This document shows positions 35,174 to 43,057 of a stretch of 64,000 bases of DNA, one piece after another. Every line of letters begins with the position of its first letter. Within the stretch, counting starts at the first letter, position 1. Under the pieces are notes generated by a model, which was not told the origin of the DNA, searched no databases, and was given only the letters and a program-made list of their open reading frames with translations. The stretch lies in contig JBQTGY010000045.1 of NCBI GenBank assembly GCA_052390415.1, forward strand, positions 1 through 64,000. The letters run 5' to 3'. Position numbers and translations under genes: made by a program. This DNA is from JANNWF01 sp052390415 (GTDB taxonomy: Bacteria; Pseudomonadota; Gammaproteobacteria; Xanthomonadales; Xanthomonadaceae).

Positions 35174-36067
35174 GTGTCGCTACTTCGCGAGATCCAAGCC
35201 GAGGCGATGTCTGATGGCGATATCGCGACACTTCTGAGGAAATGTAAAGTCCTAGCATTTCGCCTGAGTAACCACGAGTTCAAAGCGTGGGTTGACAATG
35301 AACTCAATGGCTACTCGGATGTAGACGAACTTCCGAAATACCGGATCTTCCACGTTGAGTCTTACGGACACTTCAGCGGGCCCTTCGGATCGGGAATCAA
35401 GAACGGCCCGATTCCGCCATTAGCCCTTCCGGCGCATTACCGCGAGTTCGCCAGTACTTCTCGCATGGCCCAACCGGTCTCCGCCTACTCCTCGTTGCTT
35501 CGCGAAGGGAAGCGCAACAACTTTCAAGAGCAGTGGCCAGCAAACTTAACCGCACTTGTCTCGCGTGACATCTATCAGAACATGGCGTGCGGTGCCGCGT
35601 GGAAGCTAATTCCATATAACGCAGTCGCGTCATTGGTGGACACCATTCGAACTCGCGTCCTCAATTTTTGTCTTGAGATTGAGGCGCTTGCCCCGGCCGC
35701 AGGCGAAGCCTCAATTAATTCGTCACCGGTTTCGCAAGAGAGAGTTACCCAAGTGTTCCATACGCACATTAACGGTACTGTTCAAAATCTATCCTCAGGT
35801 GGATCCAACTTTTCGCAATCCGCTTCGATCAATACGAACGCAGACGCGATATTCACATCGCTACTTCAGGCGCTCAGTAGCGCGGGAATCGGCACACCGG
35901 AAAAGAATGCTGCAAGCGTCGCCGTGAGCATGATGAAGGACTCCTACGGCACTTCCGACTTTACAGATCGTTACCGTAGTTTTATGAGCGTGGTCGCGGA
36001 CCACATGCAAGTTCTTGGGCCAGTTGTCGCGCCGTTTCTCGGGCCCGTGGCAGGGTTGATTTCGTAA
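35174..36067 (+). CDS. AbiTii-domain protein, probable abortive-infection component
   Basis: A 297-residue protein. The N-terminal 180 residues match the AbiTii domain pattern: MSLLREIQAEAMSDGDIATL, LLRKCKVLAFRLSNHEFKAWV, DNELNGYSDVDELPKYRIF and ESYGHFSGPFGSG. The C-terminal part (THINGTVQNLSSGG onwards) is a Ser/Asn-rich linker and a helical segment ending in hydrophobic VVAPFLGPVAGLIS. Start GTG 35174 rather than GTG 35168, because GGGAG is 5 bases upstream and relatives begin MSLLREIQ. The gene is clearly lower in GC than its surroundings, a sign of recent transfer. The AbiT phage-resistance role is known in Lactococcus; function here is inferred. Confidence 0.8.
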   Translation: MSLLREIQAEAMSDGDIATLLRKCKVLAFRLSNHEFKAWVDNELNGYSDVDELPKYRIFHVESYGHFSGPFGSGIKNGPIPPLALPAHYREFASTSRMAQPVSAYSSLLREGKRNNFQEQWPANLTALVSRDIYQNMACGAAWKLIPYNAVASLVDTIRTRVLNFCLEIEALAPAAGEASINSSPVSQERVTQVFHTHINGTVQNLSSGGSNFSQSASINTNADAIFTSLLQALSSAGIGTPEKNAASVAVSMMKDSYGTSDFTDRYRSFMSVVADHMQVLGPVVAPFLGPVAGLIS

Positions 36068-36254
36068 TGGCCGTACCCTTCGAGTCACGAGAACCGTCGC
36101 CGACACCGAAATCTCTTCTGACCAAAGTGCAGGAGCAGAGACGCCGACGCTCCTGACAACCAACTGCCTGATGGCAGTGTTGATCGAGGATGCCGCGGCG
36201 AACTGGCTGGTAGCGAGCACAGACGACACCTTGCCACAGACCGGCACATCGGCG

Positions 36255-36282
36255 ATATTCGCAATTCGCGAATTCCGAATAT
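36255..36282 (+). promoter_or_regulatory. 28-bp near-perfect palindrome (operator) over the winged-helix start
   Basis: The core AATTCGCGAATT (36263-36274) is a perfect palindrome and pairing continues outward to 36255 and 36282 with one mismatched pair. The ATTCG/CGAAT half-motif is therefore present several times. The site ends on the start codon (36281) of the winged-helix gene and is the best candidate for autorepression by that protein. Confidence 0.72.
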
Positions 36283-36817
36283 GGCTATGGAACTCAAGCC
36301 GCAGGACTTGCTGGTTTTGCTCAAGGTAGCGGCTCACAGGGAGCTGCGCTGGACATATGTTGGCCTGGGCGAAGCACTGTCCATGAGTGCATCCGAGGTG
36401 CACGCCAGCGTCAGGCGTGCTGTGACAAGCGGCTTGGCAATCTCGCGAGGTCGAGGCGATTGGTCGCCTGTGCGCCCGGCCTTGCTGGAGTTCGCCGCAC
36501 ACGGCGTGCGTTATGTCTGGCCTGCCACGGCCGGGCCAATGAAGCGCGGGGTGCCCACCTCCTTCGGGGCCTTGCCGCTTAGCGAGAAAATCTCGGCCGT
36601 GCCCGGCGAAGCACCGGTATGGGCGCATCCGCAAGGCAGTGCCAAGGGGCCGGCTCTGTCGCCGATCTACCGCACGGCACCGCAAGCGGCGCTGGCTGAC
36701 CCCGCGCTGCACCGGATGCTGGCGCTGGTGGACGCGCTACGCACGGGCCGGGCGCGCGAACGCACGTTGGCGGCCAGCCTGTTGAAGCAGGAGATGGAGG
36801 GTGCTGATGCGCAGTGA
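36281..36817 (+). CDS. Winged-helix protein, probable antitoxin of nucleotidyltransferase pair
   Basis: A 178-residue protein beginning MAMELKPQDLLVLLKVAAHR. Residues 5-60 form a MarR/Rrf2-like winged helix (LRWTYVGLGEALSMSASEVHASVRRAVTSGLA). The middle segment (LLEFAAHGVRYVWPATAGPMKRGVPTS) and the C-terminal DPALHRMLALVDALRTGRARER are typical of a small regulator family found next to AbiEii-like nucleotidyltransferases. The stop overlaps the next start by 11 bases. A 28-base palindrome lies over its own start. ATG 36287 is an alternative start. An AbiEi-like antitoxin/repressor role is inferred. Confidence 0.78.
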   Translation: MAMELKPQDLLVLLKVAAHRELRWTYVGLGEALSMSASEVHASVRRAVTSGLAISRGRGDWSPVRPALLEFAAHGVRYVWPATAGPMKRGVPTSFGALPLSEKISAVPGEAPVWAHPQGSAKGPALSPIYRTAPQAALADPALHRMLALVDALRTGRARERTLAASLLKQEMEGADAQ

Positions 36818-37490
36818 CGACCCAAATCTTCCCTTTCTGCGGCTGATCGCCGAGGCCTTGGGCGAACTGGTGGAAGAGGTGGTGTTCGTCGGCGGCGCAG
36901 TGGCTGGGCTGCTGCTGACGGATCCGCTGGCTGAAGGTGTTCGTGCCACGCGCGATGTCGATGCCGTGATCGACGCCGGCCGGGCGCAGTTTCATCGTTT
37001 CGAATTGCAGGTGGCGGGGGCAGGCTTCAAGCGGGACATGGATGACGGGGTGATCTGCCGCTGGGTTCATCGTCAGTCGGGAGTGCTGTTCGACCTGATG
37101 CCAGTGCAATCCGAGATTCTGGGGTTCAGCAATCCTTGGTATCGCTACGCTGTCGAAAGTGCGGAGCGGGTGGATCTGGGGCAAGGTCTTTCAATACGCC
37201 GAGTAAGTGCGGTTGCGTTCGTGGCCACCAAGCTCGCGGCGTTTGGCAACCGCGGTGGCGGCGACATCTTGGGCAGCCATGATCTCGAAGACATTTTGAA
37301 CGTCATTGACGGCCGGGAAGAGCTGGCCGCAGAAATTGCTGCCGCGCCAGAGAACGTGCGCAACACAATTGTCCGAGCATTTTCGGACATCCTGCGTCAC
37401 CCGGATTTTGCCAATGCCCTGCCTGGCTTGGTTGCCGAACCGGAACGCGCCGAGATCGTCCGGCAGCGCATGGTCAAGATGTCGCGGTGA
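36807..37490 (+). CDS. AbiEii/AbiGii-like nucleotidyltransferase, probable toxin
   Basis: A 227-residue protein with the minimal nucleotidyltransferase fold: VVFVGGAVAGLLL (GG of the active site), then RATRDVDAVIDA (the DxD metal pair) and later LFDLMPVQSE. The C-terminal helices (GSHDLEDILNVIDGREELAAEI) match the AbiEii-type family. Such enzymes transfer nucleotides to tRNA acceptor ends in MenT/AbiEii toxins. Start ATG 36807 with GGAGG 6 bases upstream, inside the winged-helix gene, so the two are coupled. Element R2 begins 18 bases after its stop. Confidence 0.83.
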   Translation: MRSDDPNLPFLRLIAEALGELVEEVVFVGGAVAGLLLTDPLAEGVRATRDVDAVIDAGRAQFHRFELQVAGAGFKRDMDDGVICRWVHRQSGVLFDLMPVQSEILGFSNPWYRYAVESAERVDLGQGLSIRRVSAVAFVATKLAAFGNRGGGDILGSHDLEDILNVIDGREELAAEIAAAPENVRNTIVRAFSDILRHPDFANALPGLVAEPERAEIVRQRMVKMSR

Positions 37491-37508
37491 GCCTCGACAA
37501 AGAGGCGG

Positions 37509-37603
37509 TAGGTTGGCGGTAAGCACAGCGCACCCCAACGGATTCTTGCGACGAGTGTTTTCGGATTGGTTGGCGAGTGGCGTTGGGGTTCACTGCGATC
37601 GCC
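37509..37603 (+). repeat. 110-bp element, copy R2, right end lost
   Basis: Left arm TAGGTTGGCGGTAAGCACAG starts at 37509 and the centre ATTCTTGCGACGAG matches the other copies. The right arm agrees to about 37603 (TTGGGGTTCACTGCGATCGC), after which the expected CACCAACCTA is replaced by permease coding sequence. The element is truncated at the junction. Confidence 0.82.
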
Positions 37604-38224
37604 TTGGGTTTGGCCTTGCTGCTGATGCAGCACCGTTTCGCGGTCAAGAGCGCACGGACGATCGTCTATCTTCCGTCGGTGGTGCCCGATATCGCCTACG
37701 CGCTGCTGTGGCTGTGGATACTCAATCCCATCTACGGCCCGTTGGGTCTGGCTTTGCGATCCATCGGCTTGCCCTCGGAAACCTGGCTGCTGAGCCCCTG
37801 GGGCGCGCGCGGATCGATCATCCTGCTCAGCCTGTTCCAGATTGGCGAGGTCTACGTCGTGCTGCTGGCGGCGCGTCGCGAATTGCCCGGCGAACTGTAC
37901 GAACTATGTGCCATCGAAGGCGTATCGCCGTGGTTCGTGTTCCGTCGGGTGACCCTGCCACTGCTGCTGACGGCGCTGCTGTTTTTGGCCGCGCGCGATG
38001 TCGCCTTGAGTCTGCAAACCAGTTTTGTGCCGGCGCTGGTCATCACCAAGGGCGGCCCCAATTTCGCCACCCTGTTCCTGCCCCTGTATGTGTATCAGAG
38101 CGGCTTCGAGTACCTGCGCTTCGGCTATGCCGCAGCAATGTCGGTGGCGATGTTCGCGCTCACGGCAGGCATGGTCGGCGTGCAGTGGCTGGTGCTCCGA
38201 CGTTGGCGGACGGAACATGCATAG
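37577..38224 (+). pseudogene. 5'-truncated sugar ABC transporter permease (MalF-like) fused to element R2
   Basis: The open frame encodes 215 residues of a carbohydrate ABC permease: SARTIVYLPSVVPDIAYALL, WILNPIYGPLG, the EAA-loop region GELYELCAIEGVSPWFVFRRVTLPLLL and GGPNFATLFLPLYVYQSGF. Relatives have about 290 residues; the first membrane helix and the start of the second are missing. The available GTG start (37577) lies inside repeat R2. No second permease, ATPase or binding protein gene is nearby. Probably a non-functional remnant left by deletion or rearrangement at the element. Confidence 0.78.
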
Positions 38225-38307
38225 AGCGGTTCTTTACCGGAACGCCTTCCGTTCAGCGCGAAGTGACGACAGGCCGATGTAGCGCGTACCCGATCAGCAA
38301 ACCCGGC

Positions 38308-39168
38308 TCAGTCAACCGACTCGCCGCCTCGACCGCGCGCGTGTCCACGCACGAAGGCGGCTGCCATGCGCAGGGTCGCGTCGCCTTCGCGCTCGGCGCG
38401 CAGCGCCCGCCGCAGGTGCGCCGGGGTCAGCCCGGTGAAGCGACGGACTTCGCGCGTCGCATGCGCCTGATCGGCAAAGCCGACCTCGAGCGCCAATTCG
38501 GAGAGGGCATCTCGATCACGATCCAGCTCGCGCAACGTGGCCTGCAGGCGCTGCACGCGCGCGTATTCCTTGGCAGTGAGGCCGACCTGGCGCAGGAAGC
38601 GGGTCTGCAGGCTGCGCGTGCTCATGCTCTGCTGGCGTGCCAGTGCGCCGATGCCAATGTCGCCGTGCGCGGCGTCGATCTGTGCGACCACCGTGTCGAT
38701 CTGCGCATCGATCATGAACCCGGCGCACTGCGCTTCCAGCACCGCCCACAGCGGCGCAGGATTGTCATTGTCAGCGTAGCGCTTGCAGGCCGCTGAGAAA
38801 TCCGAGGCAATCGCCAGCGCGTGTTGGCGCAGATCGACAATGGCATCGACCAGGCCGGCCAGCGCCGCCCCAAGCAGCAGACCACTTGCCGCAGGCTGCA
38901 GGCGCACGCCAACGCAGTCGACCCGACCCGCAGCGGCCAGCCGCACCGCCGAGCGCATCTGCGCCGCGAACAAACACTCGGCCTGGGTGTGCCAGTCGGC
39001 TTGCAGACTCAGTCGGCGCATGGGCGGCCCGAGATGCACGATCAGCTCGCAGCGCCCGTCCGGGTAGATCGTCTGCGCGGTGGCCGCGGGCTGATCGACA
39101 CGCAGCCGCCACAGGCACTGCAGGTGGCGCTGCAGTGCTGGCGGCGGAGTCAGTTCAAGGTAGTCCAT
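38308..39168 (-). CDS. AraC-family transcriptional regulator with DUF6597-like N-terminus
   Basis: A 286-residue regulator. N-terminal part (TPPPALQRHLQCLWRL and IYPDGRCELIVHLG) is the DUF6597 pattern; the C-terminal 100 residues form the AraC double helix-turn-helix (IGIGALARQQSMSTRSLQTRFLRQVGLTAKEYARVQRLQATL and ALSELALEVGFADQAHATREVRRFTGLTPAHLRR). ATG 39168. It diverges from the DUF6265 gene, 95 bases apart, and probably regulates that gene or itself. Confidence 0.87.
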   Translation of the reverse strand: MDYLELTPPPALQRHLQCLWRLRVDQPAATAQTIYPDGRCELIVHLGPPMRRLSLQADWHTQAECLFAAQMRSAVRLAAAGRVDCVGVRLQPAASGLLLGAALAGLVDAIVDLRQHALAIASDFSAACKRYADNDNPAPLWAVLEAQCAGFMIDAQIDTVVAQIDAAHGDIGIGALARQQSMSTRSLQTRFLRQVGLTAKEYARVQRLQATLRELDRDRDALSELALEVGFADQAHATREVRRFTGLTPAHLRRALRAEREGDATLRMAAAFVRGHARGRGGESVD

Positions 39169-39263
39169 TCAGGCGGCTCTCCATCCTGAAAGCATGCGCA
39201 TTTGTTCAATTCTGCCCGCCTTGGCAGCGCCACACTGAGCGTCCCTCACAGCGAGACTTCAGC

Positions 39264-39737
39264 ATGCATTGCACCGCCCTTCTGTGGATCGCCGGCCTCA
39301 TGTTGGCCGGCTCGACACTTTCACCCATAGCCGCGGCGCAAAGCGCGCCGCTGCCAGACTGGCTGGCCGGCAACTGGTGCAATACCAGCAACGCCAGCCA
39401 GGCAGAAGAACGCTGGCTGGCACCGGCGGGCGACCTGATGCTCGGCCTCAGCCGGACCGTGGCCAGCGGTCGCAAGACCCAGTTCGAGTTTCTGCGCATC
39501 GAGATGCAGACGGGCATCCCGACTTACATCGCCCAGCCGCAAGGTCGCCCCGGCACCACCTTTGCGCGAACCGATGGCGGCCACAACTGGATCCGCTTCG
39601 AAAACCCCGCCCACGACTTTCCGCAGCGCATCGAATACCGCCGCGATGGCGAGACTCTGCGGGCAGAGATCAGCGGCCCAGGTGACGACGGAAAGACCCA
39701 GAGCATGGCCTTCGGTTTCAGCCGCTGCGCGCTCTGA
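39264..39737 (+). CDS. DUF6265-family secreted protein
   Basis: A 157-residue exported protein: signal peptide MHCTALLWIAGLMLAGSTLS to AAAQ, then a lipocalin-like beta fold typical of DUF6265 (DWLAGNWCN at the start, ERWLAPAGDLMLGLSRTV, FLRIEMQTGIPTYIAQPQGR, FENPAHDFPQRIEYRRDGE). The family's function is not known. ATG 39264 is the first start that puts the signal at the N-terminus; its ribosome site is weak. Divergent from the AraC gene. Confidence 0.82.
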   Translation: MHCTALLWIAGLMLAGSTLSPIAAAQSAPLPDWLAGNWCNTSNASQAEERWLAPAGDLMLGLSRTVASGRKTQFEFLRIEMQTGIPTYIAQPQGRPGTTFARTDGGHNWIRFENPAHDFPQRIEYRRDGETLRAEISGPGDDGKTQSMAFGFSRCAL

Positions 39738-39775
39738 GGCCTGCAAGGGCGGTAGCGCGCGAGCGGATCCATCAC

Positions 39776-40681
39776 CTATCGCGGGCAGTTCATCCGCAGG
39801 GACTGCCCCGTGCCGCCACGCGTGTCTTGCACTTCGATGGTCTGGCTTGCTTCGGGATGATCGCGGAGCAAGGCACAGGCCGTGTCGACCGCGGCAATCA
39901 TCTGCTCCGATGTGGCGTTGCCCATGCCAAGCATCAGGGTGCGATCAGGCAGCCAAACTGTCGACGTGACGCCATCAATGACGCGAGCCTGATCGCGAAC
40001 GGCTTCGAGGCGCATCGACGCGTCGGCACGAATGGGAGCAGCGGTTTGCCCAATCGCGGGGCGCTGCACTGCCAGACTGGGCAACGGCGCGCGGCTCTCC
40101 AACCAACTCTTCGCGCAGAAGAAGTCGTAGCGCCTGATCGAATCCTTGAGCCCGTTCAAATCGAAACTCGCCGTGAGCGGCAAGCCGTCGGCGGTCACCG
40201 CGCTCAGCCTCAGCGATGACACATTGAGAATCTGATGCACCAACGGCAACGCGCCCTCGATGAAGTAACTGGCTCCCGCCTGCCGAGTCAGAGTCATCGC
40301 ACGCGCTTGCGCGTCCCCCAAGATGACTTCCGCCTGCAGAAACCCACGCGGCGGCAGCGGATCGGTCGATCCAATCGCCACCGCAAACCGCAAGCGAGCG
40401 GAGGTCTGCCGACCCGAGCACATAAGGATCAATTGAGGCGTGTACCGCCGACCATGCGCATCCCAATGATCCCCCGGCATGTCGCCGTCGATGGTCACTG
40501 AGAAGTGGCCTGGAAGGTTTTGCGCTTGGATGCGGCTGGGCACGACCTTGGCGACACTTTGAGCGACGACGCTGGGCAGCGACTGATCGACCTGTTTGTC
40601 GGAGGTGCAGGCGGTCACTAGGAAGGTGAGCGCTAGAGCAGACGCGAGGGCGGCAGATCTGCCTATCTTGTGAAGCCTCAT
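39776..40681 (-). CDS. Hypothetical lipoprotein
   Basis: A 301-residue lipoprotein with signal MRLHKIGRSAALASALALTF and lipobox VTAC. The mature part has FSVTIDGDMPGDHWDAHGRRYTPQLILMCSGRQTSARLRFAV, weakly like the single-cysteine strand pattern of TagO/VasI-type proteins, and DFFCAKSWL and DTACALLRDH. The last part (SMRLEAVRDQARVIDGVTSTVWLPDRTLMLGMGNATSEQMIAAVDTACALL) looks like a separate small alpha/beta domain. ATG 40681 has GGAG 8 bases upstream; this site overlaps the end of the small upstream frame. Family not assigned. Confidence 0.7.
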   Translation of the reverse strand: MRLHKIGRSAALASALALTFLVTACTSDKQVDQSLPSVVAQSVAKVVPSRIQAQNLPGHFSVTIDGDMPGDHWDAHGRRYTPQLILMCSGRQTSARLRFAVAIGSTDPLPPRGFLQAEVILGDAQARAMTLTRQAGASYFIEGALPLVHQILNVSSLRLSAVTADGLPLTASFDLNGLKDSIRRYDFFCAKSWLESRAPLPSLAVQRPAIGQTAAPIRADASMRLEAVRDQARVIDGVTSTVWLPDRTLMLGMGNATSEQMIAAVDTACALLRDHPEASQTIEVQDTRGGTGQSLRMNCPR

Positions 40682-40685
40682 TGCA

Positions 40686-40925
40686 CTAGCTCCAAAACTC
40701 GGAACCAACATAGATCAAGCAGTAGCCACTTTCTTGATGGCCGGCGTGGAAAAGCACAGCGAGTGAACCTGCGTCCACCATTCCATTGTTAGTCGTGATG
40801 CCATGAAGCCATACCCGACTCCAACTTGGCCGGGACCGATCTCTCAGCTGATCCAACAGAGCCTCCCCTTCGCGGTTACCGCGTAACCGCTTCAGGAAAT
40901 AAAGTCTAATCCCAACAGGGCGCAC
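40686..40925 (-). CDS. Possible small protein upstream of the lipoprotein gene
   Basis: A 79-codon frame from GTG 40925 (MRPVGIRLYFLKRLRGNREG), ending with HAGHQESGYCLIYVGSEFW in a pattern that looks protein-like. It stops 4 bases before the lipoprotein ATG, so coupling is possible. No clear ribosome site and no recognised domain; it may be a remnant of a larger gene. Confidence 0.35.
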   Translation of the reverse strand: MRPVGIRLYFLKRLRGNREGEALLDQLRDRSRPSWSRVWLHGITTNNGMVDAGSLAVLFHAGHQESGYCLIYVGSEFWS

Positions 40926-41058
40926 TTATCTGCTCTGCTTCCCAGACGCACGTTCCACCTTGACTCAAAAAAATCTAACAGTTCAATTCCTCGAGCAACG
41001 GATCAATGTGGTCAGTGTCATTGATCGACTGTCAAGTCTTGATCGATCGGATAAGGGC

Positions 41059-41170
41059 CGTAGGTTGGGGTAAGCGCAGCGCACCCCTACGAATTCCTGC
41101 GATGACGCGTGTCGGATCCGGCGGGCAGGCGAGTGACATTGGTGTTCGCCGCGCTCACCACCAACCTACG
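41059..41170 (+). repeat. 110-bp palindrome-ended element, copy R3
   Basis: The ends CGTAGGTTGG (41059-41068) and CCAACCTACG (41161-41170) are perfect inverted repeats. The inner arms continue with GTAAGCGCAGCGCACCCC and GTTCGCCGCGCTCACC. This is the most intact copy. It lies about 100 bases upstream of hipB. Confidence 0.9.
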
Positions 41171-41234
41171 CATGCGGCGCGCGCCCTTTTCTGGCGCTCG
41201 CATGATGACGGGATAATTTGTACTCTTGGCGCTA

Positions 41235-41251
41235 CATATCTAAGCAATATG
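41235..41251 (+). promoter_or_regulatory. Candidate HipB operator
   Basis: CATAT (41235-41239), a 7-base gap and ATATG (41247-41251) form an inverted repeat 18 bases upstream of the hipB start. TTGGCG (41226-41231) and TATGAA (41248-41253) with a 16-base spacer are a possible promoter that the site would cover. Sequence-based inference only. Confidence 0.38.
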
Positions 41252-41268
41252 AAGTGCGAAGCTTACAA

Positions 41269-41604
41269 ATGCCTACGCCACACACTCCTCCTGCCGCCGT
41301 TCGGCGCGCTCTGCGCAAGCTGGGTGCCGACATCCACGATGCGCGTCGACGTCGGCGGCTGCCTATGGCTGTCGTGGCGGAGCGCGCTTTCACCTCCCGC
41401 TCAACCCTGCAGAAGATCGAAGCAGGAGACACCAGTGTCAGCATCGGCATTTACGCGGGCGTGCTGCTGGCGCTCGGCCTGCTCGACGGTTTGAGCCAGA
41501 TCGCCGACATCGGCAACGACCCGGTTGGACAAGCGCTCGCCAGCGCCAAACTGCCCAAGCGCATTCATCTGAAGCGAGACACCGGGCCGCCCAGCAATGG
41601 CTGA
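41269..41604 (+). CDS. hipB: HipB-like antitoxin (Xre-type DNA-binding protein)
   Basis: A 111-residue helix-turn-helix protein: LRKLGADIHDARRRRRLPMAVVAERAFTSRSTLQKIEAGDTSVSIGIYAGVLLALGLLDGL is a Cro/CI-type domain with the recognition helix in SRSTLQKIE. The C-terminal segment is short (IHLKRDTGPPSNG). It ends 8 bases inside the hipA start, as in other hipBA operons. It is expected to repress its own promoter and neutralise HipA. Confidence 0.85.
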   Translation: MPTPHTPPAAVRRALRKLGADIHDARRRRRLPMAVVAERAFTSRSTLQKIEAGDTSVSIGIYAGVLLALGLLDGLSQIADIGNDPVGQALASAKLPKRIHLKRDTGPPSNG

Positions 41605-42844
41605 CTTCGAAGTGCATATCGATCTGGATGGCCGCACGTGCCCGGTGGGATTGGCGAGGAGCAATCGCGTTCGTGGCACCGAGACGATCCTCTTCGAGTA
41701 CGACAGCGCCTGGCTTGGCGATCCCGACCGGTTCTCGCTTGAGCCTGCCATCGCCTTGACGCGCGGCGCGTTCGCGCCTCCTGCCGGGCAGGTGCCGTTT
41801 GGCTCAATCGGCGACTCTGCGCCCGACACCTGGGGCCGCCGTCTGATGCAACGCGCCGAGCGCCGACTGGCCGAACGCGAGGGTCGCGCGGTGCGCACTC
41901 TGGCGGAAAGCGACTACCTGCTTGGCGTTGCCGATGAGACTCGCCTCGGTGCGCTCAGATTCCGTAGGACAGGGGAACAGGCGTTCCAGGCGCCAATCCG
42001 CGCCGGCGTACCGACCCTTGTCGAACTCGGGCGGTTGCTGCAGATCACCGAGCGGATTCTCCGCGACGAAGAGACAGACGAGGATATTCAACTCATCTTC
42101 GCGCCCGGCTCTTCCCTCGGGGGCGCCCGTCCGAAAGCATCGGTCATCGACCAGCACGGACACCTTTCCATTGCCAAGTTTCCGAAGGAAGCCGACGAAT
42201 TCAGCATGGAAACGTGGGAGGAGATCGCGCTCAGGCTGGCCGAGCGGGCCGGCATTTCCACGCCGCATCACGCGCTGATCGAAGTTGCTGGCAAGGCTGT
42301 GATGCTGTCCCGGCGCTTTGATCGATTTGGCGCGATCCGTATTCCCTTCCTGTCGGCGATGGCGATGATGGGGGCCAAGGATGGCGAGCGTGGCAGTTAC
42401 CCGGAAATCGTCGACGCGCTTGCGCAATTTGGCGCGCAGGGAAAGGCCGACGCCCATGCCCTATATCGGCGGGTCGCCTTCAACGTATTGATTTCAAATG
42501 TCGACGATCACCTGCGAAACCACGGCTTTCTCTGGCTCGGAAAGGCGGGATGGACGCTTGCTCCCGCCTACGACCTCAACCCTGTGCCCACCGACCTCAA
42601 GGCGCGTGTGCTGACCACAAATATCAATCTCGACGAGGGCACATGCTCGCTTGACCTGCTTGAGGCGGCGTCGGAGTTCTTCGGCCTCACTTTGTCGGAA
42701 GCCCGCGCGATCATCAAAGATGTCGCGACCGTGACGGCGACGTGGCGCGAGACCGCGAAAGCCGCAGGCGCTCGCGCTGCGGAGATCAGCCGAATGGCCA
42801 GCGCCTTCGAGCACGACGATCTCAAGCGGGCATTGGCGCTTTGA
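41597..42844 (+). CDS. hipA: HipA-like Ser/Thr protein kinase toxin
   Basis: A 415-residue HipA. The N-terminal couple domain includes FGSIGDSAPDTWGRRLM. GSSLGGARPKASV is the P-loop-like region, and IAKFPKEADEFSMETWEEIALRLAERAGI carries the ATP lysine. The catalytic loop is NVDDHLRNHGF (Asp303, Asp304) and the metal motif is APAYDLNP (Asp326), so the kinase looks active. E. coli HipA phosphorylates glutamyl-tRNA synthetase; HipT/HipA-type substrates vary. It is preceded by hipB in the usual order. Complete length. Confidence 0.92.
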   Translation: MADFEVHIDLDGRTCPVGLARSNRVRGTETILFEYDSAWLGDPDRFSLEPAIALTRGAFAPPAGQVPFGSIGDSAPDTWGRRLMQRAERRLAEREGRAVRTLAESDYLLGVADETRLGALRFRRTGEQAFQAPIRAGVPTLVELGRLLQITERILRDEETDEDIQLIFAPGSSLGGARPKASVIDQHGHLSIAKFPKEADEFSMETWEEIALRLAERAGISTPHHALIEVAGKAVMLSRRFDRFGAIRIPFLSAMAMMGAKDGERGSYPEIVDALAQFGAQGKADAHALYRRVAFNVLISNVDDHLRNHGFLWLGKAGWTLAPAYDLNPVPTDLKARVLTTNINLDEGTCSLDLLEAASEFFGLTLSEARAIIKDVATVTATWRETAKAAGARAAEISRMASAFEHDDLKRALAL

Positions 42845-43057
42845 CGATCGGCCTTCAGAAGGTGACTTGCTGGTGGGCTCAGAGTGGCCAGAACTCTGGC
42901 TGACGCGCAGCGATGTGACCGATCATTCCCAGACGCGCCAGATGATAGCCGCAGAAGCTAGCCCAACCACCGCCTGCGCACCTGACCCGGCTTCGCACTT
43001 CAGGACTATGCTTGTTTCGCCGCAAGATCGACTGGGCCAGCTGCCAGGAGAGCACGC

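Larger units (their letters stand above)
40926..41268. other. Intergenic region with element R3 and hipBA promoter
   Basis: AT-rich sequence (40960-41050) precedes element R3 (41059-41170). About 100 bases then remain before hipB and hold the hipBA promoter region. No gene seen. Confidence 0.6.

Noticed and set aside
37577..38224. Complete ABC permease gene starting at GTG 37577
   Set aside because: The start codon and first residues come from repeat R2, and the first membrane helix of the family is missing.
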